Below, piece by piece: positions 34,870-42,792 of a DNA stretch of 64,000 nt. The notes below the pieces were generated by a model that saw only the letters and a program-made list of their open reading frames with translations, did not search any database and was not told where the DNA came from. How positions within the stretch are numbered: the stretch's first letter is position 1; every line of letters starts with the position of its first letter. Origin of the DNA: Luteolibacter ambystomatis. Its GTDB lineage: Bacteria > Verrucomicrobiota > Verrucomicrobiia > Verrucomicrobiales > Akkermansiaceae. The stretch spans positions 2,108,001 through 2,172,000 of the forward strand of contig NZ_CP073100.1 of NCBI RefSeq assembly GCF_018137965.1. The letters run 5' to 3'. A program made the position numbers and the translations under genes.

Positions 34870-36309
34870 ATGAAGACACCTGATCGAAACGCCGCACCAC
34901 GGCGCTCAGTCAATGGTCGCTCCGCCACACGCAGCCAAGCGTCACGCCTCGCGATCACCACCCTCCGGATTCCCCGTCACCTGGCCTCCGCCGCCATGCT
35001 GACCGCCCTCGCGGGCGTCGCCCACGCCGGCACCGCCCCGGCCCCCGCCACCGGGGCCTCCGACTGTCTTCTCAACGATTTCAAATTCGACGCCGAGGTC
35101 CGCGTCCGCGCCGAGTGGACGGACAACGTCCGCGACTTCAACGACGACCTGAATGCCGCCGATGACGATGGCTGGTTGATCACTCGCACCCGTCTGGGTC
35201 TCGCTTATCAGCCTGCCTCGTGGCTGAAGCTGTATGCGCAAGGCCAGGACTCGCGCGAGTTCTTCTCCGGCCGTCCGCACGACACGCTCAATGGCGCGAA
35301 TGGCGACGATACATTCGATCTCCGCCAGTTGTATCTCCAGCTCGGCGACCTGAAGGACATCCCGCTGCAGCTCACACTGGGCCGCCAGCCGCTGGACTTC
35401 GGATCGCGCCGCATCCTCGCAGACAGCAACTGGAGCAACTACGGCCGCACCTTCGATGCCGCACGCGTGACGTGGAAGGTGAACAAGGACTGGCAGATCG
35501 ATGCCTTCGCCGGTCATGTCGTGGTGATCGAAGAGGATCAATTCAACGACTCCGATCACAACGCGGACCTCATCGGCCTCTACGCCTCCGGCAAGATCCC
35601 TTGTGGCCAGACCCTCGACTTCTACGCCATCCATCTGGACAGCGAGCACAGCACCGTGGCTCCCGTGAAGGGGGACTTCTGGACGTTCGGCTCGCGCCTG
35701 TTCAAGAAGGCGGGCAAGGATTCGCCATGGGACTGGGAACTCGAAGCCGCATTCCAGACCGGCCACGTGTTGTCCGGTGCGAAGGAGCTCGACCTCCTCT
35801 CCTTCGGCGGACAGGCCACGCTCGGCTACACGTTCAACGACGCGCCATGGACCCCACGCCTCAGCGTGAACTACAGCTACGCCAGCGGTGACGACGACCG
35901 CACCGATGGCGACCAGCACCGTTTCCTGCCGGTCTATCCCTCCACGCACAACATGAACGGCCTGCTCGACTCCGTCGGCTGGGCGAACATTCATGATCCC
36001 TACGTGGAGCTGACCGTCACTCCGGCGAAGGACTGGAAGGTGGGCCTGCAGGCACACGCCTTCTTCCGCGCGGAGACCGCGGACTTCGTCTATCGTGCGA
36101 ATGGCTCGTCCACACTCCGCACTCCCGCAGGCTACAATGGCGACCGCTTCATCGGCACAGAAGTCGATCTCTACGTCCAGACCAACCTCACCAAGAACCT
36201 CGAACTCCTGTCCGGCACCGGCGCGCTGTTCGCTGGCGATTACCTCGACAGCACCGGCACCGACGACACCGCCAGGACCGCCTATCTCCAACTCACCTAC
36301 AAATACTGA
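34870..36309 (+). CDS. Alginate-export-family outer-membrane porin in the sulfate operon
   Basis: 479 aa from ATG 34870 (MKTPDRNAAPRRS). A long basic leader and a signal helix end MLTALAGVAHAG. The barrel has the Alginate_exp (PF13372) pattern: TRTRLGLAYQPASWLKLYAQ, DLRQLYLQLGD, LTLGRQPLDFGSRRI and a C-terminal aromatic strand YLQLTYKY. It should form an outer-membrane channel. Placed six bases before the sulfate-binding protein gene, it probably passes sulfate or organosulfur compounds rather than alginate. This is inference from context. Confidence 0.8.
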   Translation: MKTPDRNAAPRRSVNGRSATRSQASRLAITTLRIPRHLASAAMLTALAGVAHAGTAPAPATGASDCLLNDFKFDAEVRVRAEWTDNVRDFNDDLNAADDDGWLITRTRLGLAYQPASWLKLYAQGQDSREFFSGRPHDTLNGANGDDTFDLRQLYLQLGDLKDIPLQLTLGRQPLDFGSRRILADSNWSNYGRTFDAARVTWKVNKDWQIDAFAGHVVVIEEDQFNDSDHNADLIGLYASGKIPCGQTLDFYAIHLDSEHSTVAPVKGDFWTFGSRLFKKAGKDSPWDWELEAAFQTGHVLSGAKELDLLSFGGQATLGYTFNDAPWTPRLSVNYSYASGDDDRTDGDQHRFLPVYPSTHNMNGLLDSVGWANIHDPYVELTVTPAKDWKVGLQAHAFFRAETADFVYRANGSSTLRTPAGYNGDRFIGTEVDLYVQTNLTKNLELLSGTGALFAGDYLDSTGTDDTARTAYLQLTYKY

Positions 36310-36315
36310 TCCCTC

Positions 36316-37341
36316 ATGAAACCCCTCCGCATCACCGCACTCCTCACGCTTGCCGCCGCATCGCTCCTGGCGACGGCTTGCAAGAAAAGCCACAACACCG
36401 CAGGCAGTTCCGGCGGCGTCTCGCTATTGAACGTCTCCTACGATCCGACCCGCGAGCTCTACGTCGAGTTCAATGCCGCATTCGCCAAGCACTGGAAGGA
36501 AAAGACCGGCCAGGATCTCAAGGTGGAGCAATCCCACGGCGGCTCCGGCAAGCAGGCCCGCGCCGTCATCGACGGCCTCTCCGCGGATGTCGTCACACTG
36601 GCGCTCGCAGGTGACATCGACGCCGTGGCGAAGTCCGGTGCCCTGCCCGCCGATTGGGAAGGCAAGCTCCCGGACCACAGCTCACCCTACACCTCCACGA
36701 TCGTCTTCGTCGTCCGCAAGGGCAACCCGAAGGGCATCAAGAATTGGGACGATCTCGTGAAGCCCGGCATCGGCGTCATCACCCCGAATCCGAAGACCTC
36801 CGGTGGTGCCCGCTGGAACTACCTCGCCGCCTGGGCGTGGGCGTCCAAGGAATATGGTGGCGATGAAGCGAAGGTGAAGGACTACATCACCAAGCTCTTC
36901 AAGAACGTTCCCGTTCTGGACAGCGGTGCCCGTGGTTCCACCACCAGCTTCGCCCAACGCGGTCTCGGTGACGTGCTGCTGGCCTGGGAGAATGAAATCG
37001 CCCTGCTGCAGAAGGAGTTTCCGGGCCAGACCGAGGTCGTCTATCCCAGCCTGAGCATCATCGCCGAGCCTCCGGTGGCGGTGGTGGAGAAAAACGCGGC
37101 CGCCCACGGCACCACCGAAGTGGCCACCGAGTATCTCAAGTATCTCTACACCCCGGAAGGCCAGGAAATCGCGGCGAAAAACTTCTACCGCCCGCGTGAC
37201 GCGAAGGTGGCCGACAAATACGCCAAGAACTTCCCCGCCCTCACTCTCGTGAACATCCGCGACGATTTCGGCGGTTGGGAAAGAGCCCAAAAGACCCACT
37301 TTGCCGACGGCGGCACTTTCGACCAGTTGTACGGCAAATAA
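36316..37341 (+). CDS. sbp: Sulfate ABC transporter substrate-binding protein
   Basis: 341 aa. The periplasmic sulfate (or thiosulfate) receptor, likely a lipoprotein because the signal ends in LLATACKK. Family motifs are visible: [13 protein letters not shown] near the N terminus, [28 protein letters not shown], and [18 protein letters not shown], the Sbp/CysP signature. The C-terminal part ([12 protein letters not shown]) is normal. It lies between the porin and cysT and is separated from cysT by a strong hairpin. Confidence 0.93.
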   Translation: MKPLRITALLTLAAASLLATACKKSHNTAGSSGGVSLLNVSYDPTRELYVEFNAAFAKHWKEKTGQDLKVEQSHGGSGKQARAVIDGLSADVVTLALAGDIDAVAKSGALPADWEGKLPDHSSPYTSTIVFVVRKGNPKGIKNWDDLVKPGIGVITPNPKTSGGARWNYLAAWAWASKEYGGDEAKVKDYITKLFKNVPVLDSGARGSTTSFAQRGLGDVLLAWENEIALLQKEFPGQTEVVYPSLSIIAEPPVAVVEKNAAAHGTTEVATEYLKYLYTPEGQEIAAKNFYRPRDAKVADKYAKNFPALTLVNIRDDFGGWERAQKTHFADGGTFDQLYGK

Positions 37342-37365
37342 GTTGCCATCCCCGGTTTGTCTGAC

Positions 37366-37398
37366 CATGCCCGGCTGGGATATTCCCGACCGGGCATG
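37366..37398 (+). other. Stable hairpin between sbp and cysT
   Basis: CATGCCCGG (37366-37374) pairs perfectly with CCGGGCATG (37390-37398), and GGG/CCC extends the stem inside. There is no U-tract. Hairpins of this kind after binding-protein genes often stabilise upstream mRNA and keep the binding protein in excess of the permease, which is the likely role here. Confidence 0.55.
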
Positions 37399-37463
37399 TG
37401 CCGTGCTCCGGCCTGTCTCCAATTCGCTGTTTTCAAATCCCTGAAATCCTCCAAGGCTCACGC

Positions 37464-38348
37464 ATGTCCCGCCGCCGCATCATTCCGGGCTTCGGCCTCT
37501 CGCTCGGCTACACTCTCACCTACCTCAGTGTGATCATCCTGATCCCGCTGGTGGCTCTCTTCATGAAGGCCAGCCAGATGGGATGGGCGGATTCCGTCAA
37601 GCTGTTGAAGTCGCCCGGCATCGTCGCCGCGGCGAAGCTCAGCTTCGGTGCCTCCGCGATCGCCGCGTTGTGCAGTTCCGTGCTGGGGCTGTTGATCGCG
37701 TGGGTACTGGTCCGCTACCGCTTCCCGGGCCGCAAGTTTTTCGATGCAATGGTGGACCTGCCGTTCGCCCTGCCGACCGCCGTGGCGGGCATCACCCTGT
37801 CCCAAATCTACTCGACCAAGGGCTGGGTGGGCAAATACCTCGCCCAAGGCGCGCAGTGGGTGAAGGAACACCACGCGCCCGGCGGTTGGATCGGCGGATG
37901 GGTGGACACCATCTCCCAGCGCGGCGCGGCCTATAGTTCCATCGGTGTGTTCATCGCCCTGTTCTTCATCGGCCTGCCTTTCGTGGTGCGCACGGTGCAG
38001 CCGGTGATGGAGGATCTTTCCAAGGATACGGAGGAAGCAGCGGCCACACTCGGAGCCGGACGCTGGACCGTTTTCTGGCGCGTCATCTTCCCATCGATCC
38101 TGCCCGCGCTGATCACCGGGTTCACCCTGGCCTTCGCACGCGCGGTCGGTGAATACGGCTCCGTGATCTTCATCTCCGGAAACCTGCCGCTGAAGACCGA
38201 GATCCTGCCCTCGCTGATCATCTCGCAGCTCGAGCAGTTCAAGTATGAGTCCGCCGCCGTGATCGCCGCCGCGATGCTGGTCGTGTCCTTCGTCCTCCTC
38301 TTCCTCATCAATCTCCTCCAGCGCCGTCTCAACTGGCGCACCCGCTGA
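37464..38348 (+). CDS. cysT: Sulfate ABC transporter permease CysT
   Basis: 294 aa from ATG 37464 (MSRRRIIPGFGLSLGYTLTYLS); the extra 22 codons upstream overlap an intergenic hairpin region. It has six transmembrane segments and the EAA loop TEEAAATLGAGRWTVFWRVIFPSILPALITG; VDLPFALPTAVAGITLSQIYS is characteristic of CysT/CysU. It forms the membrane channel with CysW and is two bases from cysW, so they are coupled. Confidence 0.93.
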   Translation: MSRRRIIPGFGLSLGYTLTYLSVIILIPLVALFMKASQMGWADSVKLLKSPGIVAAAKLSFGASAIAALCSSVLGLLIAWVLVRYRFPGRKFFDAMVDLPFALPTAVAGITLSQIYSTKGWVGKYLAQGAQWVKEHHAPGGWIGGWVDTISQRGAAYSSIGVFIALFFIGLPFVVRTVQPVMEDLSKDTEEAAATLGAGRWTVFWRVIFPSILPALITGFTLAFARAVGEYGSVIFISGNLPLKTEILPSLIISQLEQFKYESAAVIAAAMLVVSFVLLFLINLLQRRLNWRTR

Positions 38349-38350
38349 CC

Positions 38351-39193
38351 ATGGCCTCCCACAAGAACGTCACGACCGAATCCCTCGGAGTGAAAATCCT
38401 GCTGATCGGCGCGGCCTGCACCGTGCTGACCTTCTTCCTGCTGATGCCGCTCATCGCGGTGTTCCTGGAAGCATTCCGCCAGGGGGCCGAAGTCTTCGTC
38501 AAGGCCCTCACCGAACCTGCGGCGATGTCCGCGATCAAGCTCACGCTGCTCACCGCCGCGATCACGGTGCCGTTCAATGCCGTGTTCGGCCTCGCCGCCG
38601 CGTGGCTGGTGACGAAGTTCCGCTTCCCCGGCCGCTCCATCCTCGTCTCGCTGATCGACCTGCCCTTTGCCGTCTCCCCGGTCATCGCCGGTCTGGTGTG
38701 GATGCTGATCTTCGGCTCGAAGGGCTGGTTCGGCCCATGGCTGGATGCCCATGACATGCAGGTGGTCTTCGATACGCCCGGCATCATCATCGCCACCATC
38801 TTCGTCACTTTCCCCTTCGTCGCCCGCGAGTTGATCCCGCTGATGGAAACGCAGGGCACGGATGAAGAGGAAGCCGCGGTGACTCTCGGCGCGCATGGCT
38901 GGCAGATTTTCCGCCGCGTGACGCTGCCGAACATCAAGTGGGGCCTGCTCTACGGCATCCTGCTCTGCAACGCCCGCGCGATGGGTGAGTTCGGCGCCGT
39001 GTCCGTGGTCTCCGGCCACATCCGCGGCAAGACCAACACCCTGCCGCTGCAGGTGGAGGTGCTCTACAACGAGTATCAATCGAGCGCGGCCTTCGCCTGC
39101 GCCTCGCTGCTCGCCCTGCTCGCGCTCGTCACCCTCATCGTCAAGGACGTCATCGAACGTTACGCCGGCCACGCCGGTTCCAAAGGCCACTGA
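38351..39193 (+). CDS. cysW: Sulfate ABC transporter permease CysW
   Basis: 280 aa. The second membrane subunit, with six predicted helices. Signature segments are VSLIDLPFAVSPVIAGLVWM, FVTFPFVARELIPLMETQG and the EAA motif EEEAAVTLGAHGWQIFRRVT, followed by RAMGEFGAVSVVSGHIRGKT. Standard length. It follows cysT by two bases and precedes cysA by 64 bases. Confidence 0.94.
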   Translation: MASHKNVTTESLGVKILLIGAACTVLTFFLLMPLIAVFLEAFRQGAEVFVKALTEPAAMSAIKLTLLTAAITVPFNAVFGLAAAWLVTKFRFPGRSILVSLIDLPFAVSPVIAGLVWMLIFGSKGWFGPWLDAHDMQVVFDTPGIIIATIFVTFPFVARELIPLMETQGTDEEEAAVTLGAHGWQIFRRVTLPNIKWGLLYGILLCNARAMGEFGAVSVVSGHIRGKTNTLPLQVEVLYNEYQSSAAFACASLLALLALVTLIVKDVIERYAGHAGSKGH

Positions 39194-39257
39194 ACCCCAT
39201 CACCACATCCGGCTCTTCATTCAGTGCTTCGGATCTAGTGCTTAGAATTTTCCATCC

Positions 39258-40262
39258 ATGTCCATTTCCATCCGCAACATCAACAAGACCTTCGGCAAGT
39301 ACAAGGCGCTCGACAACGTCTCGCTCGAAGTTCCCAACGGCTCGCTGACCGCGCTGCTCGGACCCTCCGGTTCCGGCAAGACCACGCTGCTCCGCATCGT
39401 CGCCGGTCTGGAGTTCGCCGATGAATCCAAGAACAGCGCGATCCACTTCCACGGTGAGGACGTGACCAACGTCCACGCGGGCAAGCGCGGTGTCGGCTTC
39501 GTGTTCCAACACTACGCCTTGTTCCGCCACATGACCATCGCGGAGAACATCGGCTTCGGTCTTTCGGTGCTGCCATCGAAGCAGCGCCCCTCCTCCACGG
39601 AGATCCGCAACCGCGTCGGCGAACTGCTCTCGCTGGTGCAACTCGCCGGTCTTGAAAACCGCCGCCCCGACCAGCTCTCCGGAGGCCAGCGCCAGCGCGT
39701 CGCGCTCGCCCGCGCGCTCGCCATCCGCCCGAAGGTGCTGCTGCTGGACGAACCCTTCGGCGCGCTCGATGCCAAGGTCCGCAAAGATCTCCGCCGCTGG
39801 CTCCGCAGCTTCCACGATGAGATCGGCCTCACCACCCTCTTCGTGACCCACGACCAGGAGGAAGCCCTCGAACTCGCCGACCAGGTCGTCGTCATGGCGA
39901 ACTCCCGCATCGAGCAGGTGGGCGAGCCGCAGCAGATCTACGACCACCCCGAGTCGCAGTTCGTCATCCGCTTCCTCGGCAACGTCAATGCCATCCGTGA
40001 CAGCCGCGATCCGGACTCCCCGCTCTACGTGCGTCCGCACGACGTCGAGGTCCTCTTCGCCGCCGAAGCCGATCCGGCCACCGACCGCCTCGCGCGCGTG
40101 CATCATCTCTTCTCCGCTGGTCCCATCGCCCGCCTGAGCCTGCGCCTGGAAGACGGCCAGTTCGTCGATGCGGAGCTTTCCCGCCAGCAGCTTGAGGAAC
40201 TCGGGCTCGGCGTGGGCGATCCGGTCGCCGTGCGCATGCAGGGTGCCAGCCGCTTCGAGTGA
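39258..40262 (+). CDS. cysA: Sulfate ABC transporter ATP-binding protein CysA
   Basis: 334 aa. It energises the CysTW channel. Walker [14 protein letters not shown]-loop [12 protein letters not shown], signature [14 protein letters not shown], Walker [13 protein letters not shown] and switch His in FVTHDQEEA are all present. A C-terminal TOBE-like regulatory domain ([20 protein letters not shown], then [10 protein letters not shown]) follows residue 235. It ends the sulfate transporter operon, directly against an inverted-repeat element. Confidence 0.95.
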   Translation: MSISIRNINKTFGKYKALDNVSLEVPNGSLTALLGPSGSGKTTLLRIVAGLEFADESKNSAIHFHGEDVTNVHAGKRGVGFVFQHYALFRHMTIAENIGFGLSVLPSKQRPSSTEIRNRVGELLSLVQLAGLENRRPDQLSGGQRQRVALARALAIRPKVLLLDEPFGALDAKVRKDLRRWLRSFHDEIGLTTLFVTHDQEEALELADQVVVMANSRIEQVGEPQQIYDHPESQFVIRFLGNVNAIRDSRDPDSPLYVRPHDVEVLFAAEADPATDRLARVHHLFSAGPIARLSLRLEDGQFVDAELSRQQLEELGLGVGDPVAVRMQGASRFE

Positions 40263-40269
40263 GATTTTC

Positions 40270-40387
40270 AGCCGCAAAAAGGCGCAGAAGGCGCAAAAAA
40301 GCAATGAAGAGGGATTTGTCGGAAAAGCCGTGATGACTTTGTTTTCTTTCCCTCTTCCTTTTGCGCTTCTTGCGCCTTTTTGCGGCC
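40270..40387. repeat. Inverted-repeat element (GCCGCAAAAAGGCGC family, copy 2)
   Basis: Arms at 40270-40298 and 40359-40387 are inverted copies of AGCCGCAAAAAGGCGCA-GAA-GCGCAAAA with one small indel. This is the same family as 8671-8851 but with a shorter, different interior and no nested REP. It begins eight bases after the cysA stop and ends 55 bases before the Hsp33-like gene. A spurious ORF start lies inside it, so the downstream gene start was moved to 40442. Confidence 0.7.
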
Positions 40388-40441
40388 AAACTTCTTCGTC
40401 CGCCTTGCAGCCCGGGCGATCCTGCGGCATGCCTGAGCCGC

Positions 40442-41224
40442 ATGAGTGACGAAAGCGGCCAGTTGGAATCCCCGGAGGAATTCACCAAGATCGAATCGAT
40501 CTACGTGCGCCATCGCAACGCGCTGATGGTCCGTGGACAGTTCACGCCGATCTATACGGACTACTACCTCCACCTGATGCAGCACGGGATCCGCCACAAT
40601 GGCGATCTCGACCTGATGCTGAAGGACTTCATGGCGCTCATCACGCTCCACACGGTCGCCCGCCCGTGGGCCGAAACCATCGCCTGGACCGTCAATCTCC
40701 GCGCGCCACGCATCAATCTCTTCACCACCGCCAGCTCGCTGCAGGAATCGGTGGTCGGCCGCTTGTTTACCGAGGATGTGCGCGAGCCGGACCGCAATCT
40801 CTTCTACTCGCAGGTGCTCGCACCCAACCAACACGAGCCGCGCATCTCCACACTCGAGGTGGAGGGCAAGGACCCCGTCGAATGGCTGGCACAGTACTAT
40901 CGCCAGTCCGAGCAACGACCGGGCCGCGCCTTCCGTCTGGAAGATGAGAACTTCGTGCTGATCGTCGCCCAGCCGGACTGTGACATGGAATGGTTCAACG
41001 CCCTCGATGACGCCGCGGTCGAAGTGATCGAAACCACCGAGGAAACCAAGCTGCTCGAAAGCCGCCGCTTCCGTTTCCACTGCGGTTGCACGCTCGACAA
41101 GATCCTGCCCGTGCTCGGCAACTGGCGCGAACGGCCGGATGAGCTCTTCGAGGGCGATGATGTCATCACCATCCAGTGCCCGCGTTGCGCGGCCCGCTAT
41201 GCCATCACGCGGGACATGCTCTGA
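40442..41224 (+). CDS. Hsp33-like redox-regulated chaperone
   Basis: 260 aa from ATG 40442. The N-terminal part has the Hsp33-type alpha/beta domain, and the middle segment DPVEWLAQYYRQSEQRPGRA matches the Hsp33 linker entry (Y-x-x-S-E-Q). The C terminus has a zinc centre CGC (Cys214, Cys216) with 29 residues to CPRC (Cys246, Cys249), the CxC-x(27-32)-CxxC spacing of Hsp33. In that family oxidation releases zinc and activates holdase activity. N-terminal similarity is weak, so this is a divergent member. It follows the sulfate operon but is separated from it by a repeat. Confidence 0.72.
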   Translation: MSDESGQLESPEEFTKIESIYVRHRNALMVRGQFTPIYTDYYLHLMQHGIRHNGDLDLMLKDFMALITLHTVARPWAETIAWTVNLRAPRINLFTTASSLQESVVGRLFTEDVREPDRNLFYSQVLAPNQHEPRISTLEVEGKDPVEWLAQYYRQSEQRPGRAFRLEDENFVLIVAQPDCDMEWFNALDDAAVEVIETTEETKLLESRRFRFHCGCTLDKILPVLGNWRERPDELFEGDDVITIQCPRCAARYAITRDML

Positions 41225-41241
41225 GATCCGTTCGTTCCGTT

Positions 41242-42159
41242 TTGAAAATCTTCCATCACTCGCGTTTCCACGATTCCGGCGCGCTGGCCGCGCTCAAACG
41301 GAACCACGGTCTGCGCGTGTCCGTGTGCATCCCCACGCTGGATGAAGCGGACACCATCGGAGTGATCGTCTCCTGCATCCGCAAAGAACTGATGGATACG
41401 CATGGCGTGGTCGATGAAGTGATCGTCATCGACTCCGGCTCCACCGATGCCACCCGTGATCTCGCCCGCGCCGCCGGAGCGGATGTGTATCTTTCCGCGG
41501 AGATCGCCCCGGAAAGCGGCACCTTCCGCGGCAAGGGTGAGAATCTTTGGAAAGCCCTCCACGTCGCGACCGGAGACCTCATCTGCTTCGTGGACGGGGA
41601 CATCGCGAACTTTGATCCCCATTTCGTCACCGGTCTCGTCGGTCCATTGTTGGAAGACCCATCGCTGTGCTATGTGAAGGCCTTCTATGAACGTCCGCTC
41701 GATCATCCGCAGGGCTTCCGCCCCACCGGTGGCGGACGGGTTACGGAGATCCTCGTGCGGCCGCTGCTCTCGCTGTTCTATCCGGAGCTTACCGCGTTCC
41801 TGCAACCACTCTCGGGCGAATACGCCGCGCGCCGCGAAACCTTCCGCAGCCTCCTCTTCCCCTGCGGCTATGGCGTCGAGCTGGCGCATCTGATCGATCT
41901 TTCTCGAACGATCGGCCCCGATGCCATGGCACAGACCGATCTCGACCAGCGCCATCATCGCAACCGCAGCGATGAGGAACTCGGCCGCATGGCCTTCGGC
42001 ATCCTCCAGGTGCTGTTCCGGCGGCTGGAACGCGATGGCAAGCTGACCCTCGCCAGTTCACTGCCGGAGATTCTCCAGACCTGGCACTTCGATGGTCTCA
42101 ACCTCGCCGCCGAAGCCACCGCCATTCCCGAGCCGGAGAGGCCTGCTTTCGCAAAGTAG
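41242..42159 (+). CDS. gpgS: Glucosyl-3-phosphoglycerate synthase
   Basis: GT81-type enzyme that joins NDP-glucose to 3-phosphoglycerate, the first step to the compatible solute glucosylglycerate. Start TTG 41242 (KIFHHSRF, as in homologues) gives 305 aa; ATG 41176 would overlap the upstream gene by 49 bases. Diagnostic segments are VSVCIPTLDEADTIG, VIDSGSTDATRDLARAAGAD, GKGENLWKAL, FVDGDIANFDPHFVTGLVGP, GGGRVTEILVRPLLS, LQPLSGEYAARRE and CGYGVELAHLID. The TAG stop belongs to a GTAG REP element. The adjacent glycosyltransferase and HAD genes may complete a pathway. Confidence 0.9.
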   Translation: MKIFHHSRFHDSGALAALKRNHGLRVSVCIPTLDEADTIGVIVSCIRKELMDTHGVVDEVIVIDSGSTDATRDLARAAGADVYLSAEIAPESGTFRGKGENLWKALHVATGDLICFVDGDIANFDPHFVTGLVGPLLEDPSLCYVKAFYERPLDHPQGFRPTGGGRVTEILVRPLLSLFYPELTAFLQPLSGEYAARRETFRSLLFPCGYGVELAHLIDLSRTIGPDAMAQTDLDQRHHRNRSDEELGRMAFGILQVLFRRLERDGKLTLASSLPEILQTWHFDGLNLAAEATAIPEPERPAFAK

Positions 42160-42265
42160 CGCGAGGCTCCCGCCTTGCGTGCTTCTGGCGGAGCTTTTGA
42201 GGAAAAAGGAACCCCATCTCCCACAGCGTTCTTCCCCTCACACAAAGCAGGAGCTTCGCGCTACT
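42155..42265. repeat. Inverted pair of GTAG REP hairpins overlapping the gpgS stop
   Basis: Arms 42155-42170 (AGTAGCGCGAGGCTCC) and 42250-42265 (GGAGCTTCGCGCTACT) are inverted with one mismatch. Each strand reads GTAG then a hairpin: CGCGAGGC-TCCC-GCCTTGCG on plus, CGCGAAGC-TCCT-GCTTTGTG on minus. TAG at 42157-42159 is the gpgS stop codon. The 83 bases after the element up to the GNAT start hold nothing else recognisable. Confidence 0.7.
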
Positions 42266-42348
42266 ATTTCCGCCTTCCGCGGATTCTTCCCCCTCCCTCA
42301 CGGTTTCCCTAGCGGAATAGCCCCGCATCGGCCAAAGTGCAGCGCCTG

Positions 42349-42792
42349 ATGCCCCTTGAAACCCGCATCCTCGGTCCCGAAGACGCCTTGGCCGCCACCG
42401 GCCTGCTGGCGCATCTCAATCCGGACCTGCCCACCGCCACGCTGCGCGAACGTTTCGAAACGATCCTCCGCGAGCACCCGCACTACCACCCCTTCGGCGC
42501 CTTTCAGAATGGCAAGCTCGTGGGCCTCGCCGGTGTCTGGATCGCCACCAAAATCTGGTGCGGCCGCTACCTGGAACTCGACAACATCGTCGTCCACCCG
42601 CTCCACCGCTCCGAGGGCATCGGCTCCGTGCTGATCCAGGCCATTGAGGGACTTGCCAAGCAAAGAAACTGCAATCTTCTCGTCCTTGACAGTTATACCT
42701 CCAACCATCCATCCCATCGACTCTATCATCGGCTGGGATTCGAGATCTGGGGCTTTCATTTTGTGAAGCCGCTCGCCGGGTTGGACCGCTGA
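42349..42792 (+). CDS. GNAT family N-acetyltransferase
   Basis: 147 aa from ATG 42349 (GTG 42337 is also open). The acetyl-CoA-binding part is clear: LELDNIVVHPLHRSEGIGSV, LIQAIEGLAKQRNCNLLVLD, and the C-terminal YHRLGFEIWGFHFVKPL. The substrate is unknown. Its stop (TGA) is immediately followed by the ATG of the glycosyltransferase, so the two are coupled, which suggests a role in the same glycosylglycerate or glycan pathway. Confidence 0.88.
   Translation: MPLETRILGPEDALAATGLLAHLNPDLPTATLRERFETILREHPHYHPFGAFQNGKLVGLAGVWIATKIWCGRYLELDNIVVHPLHRSEGIGSVLIQAIEGLAKQRNCNLLVLDSYTSNHPSHRLYHRLGFEIWGFHFVKPLAGLDR

Noticed and set aside
38000-39190. 419-aa minus-strand frame opposite cysT/cysW
   Set aside because: Antisense shadow; the plus strand encodes complete permeases with EAA motifs.
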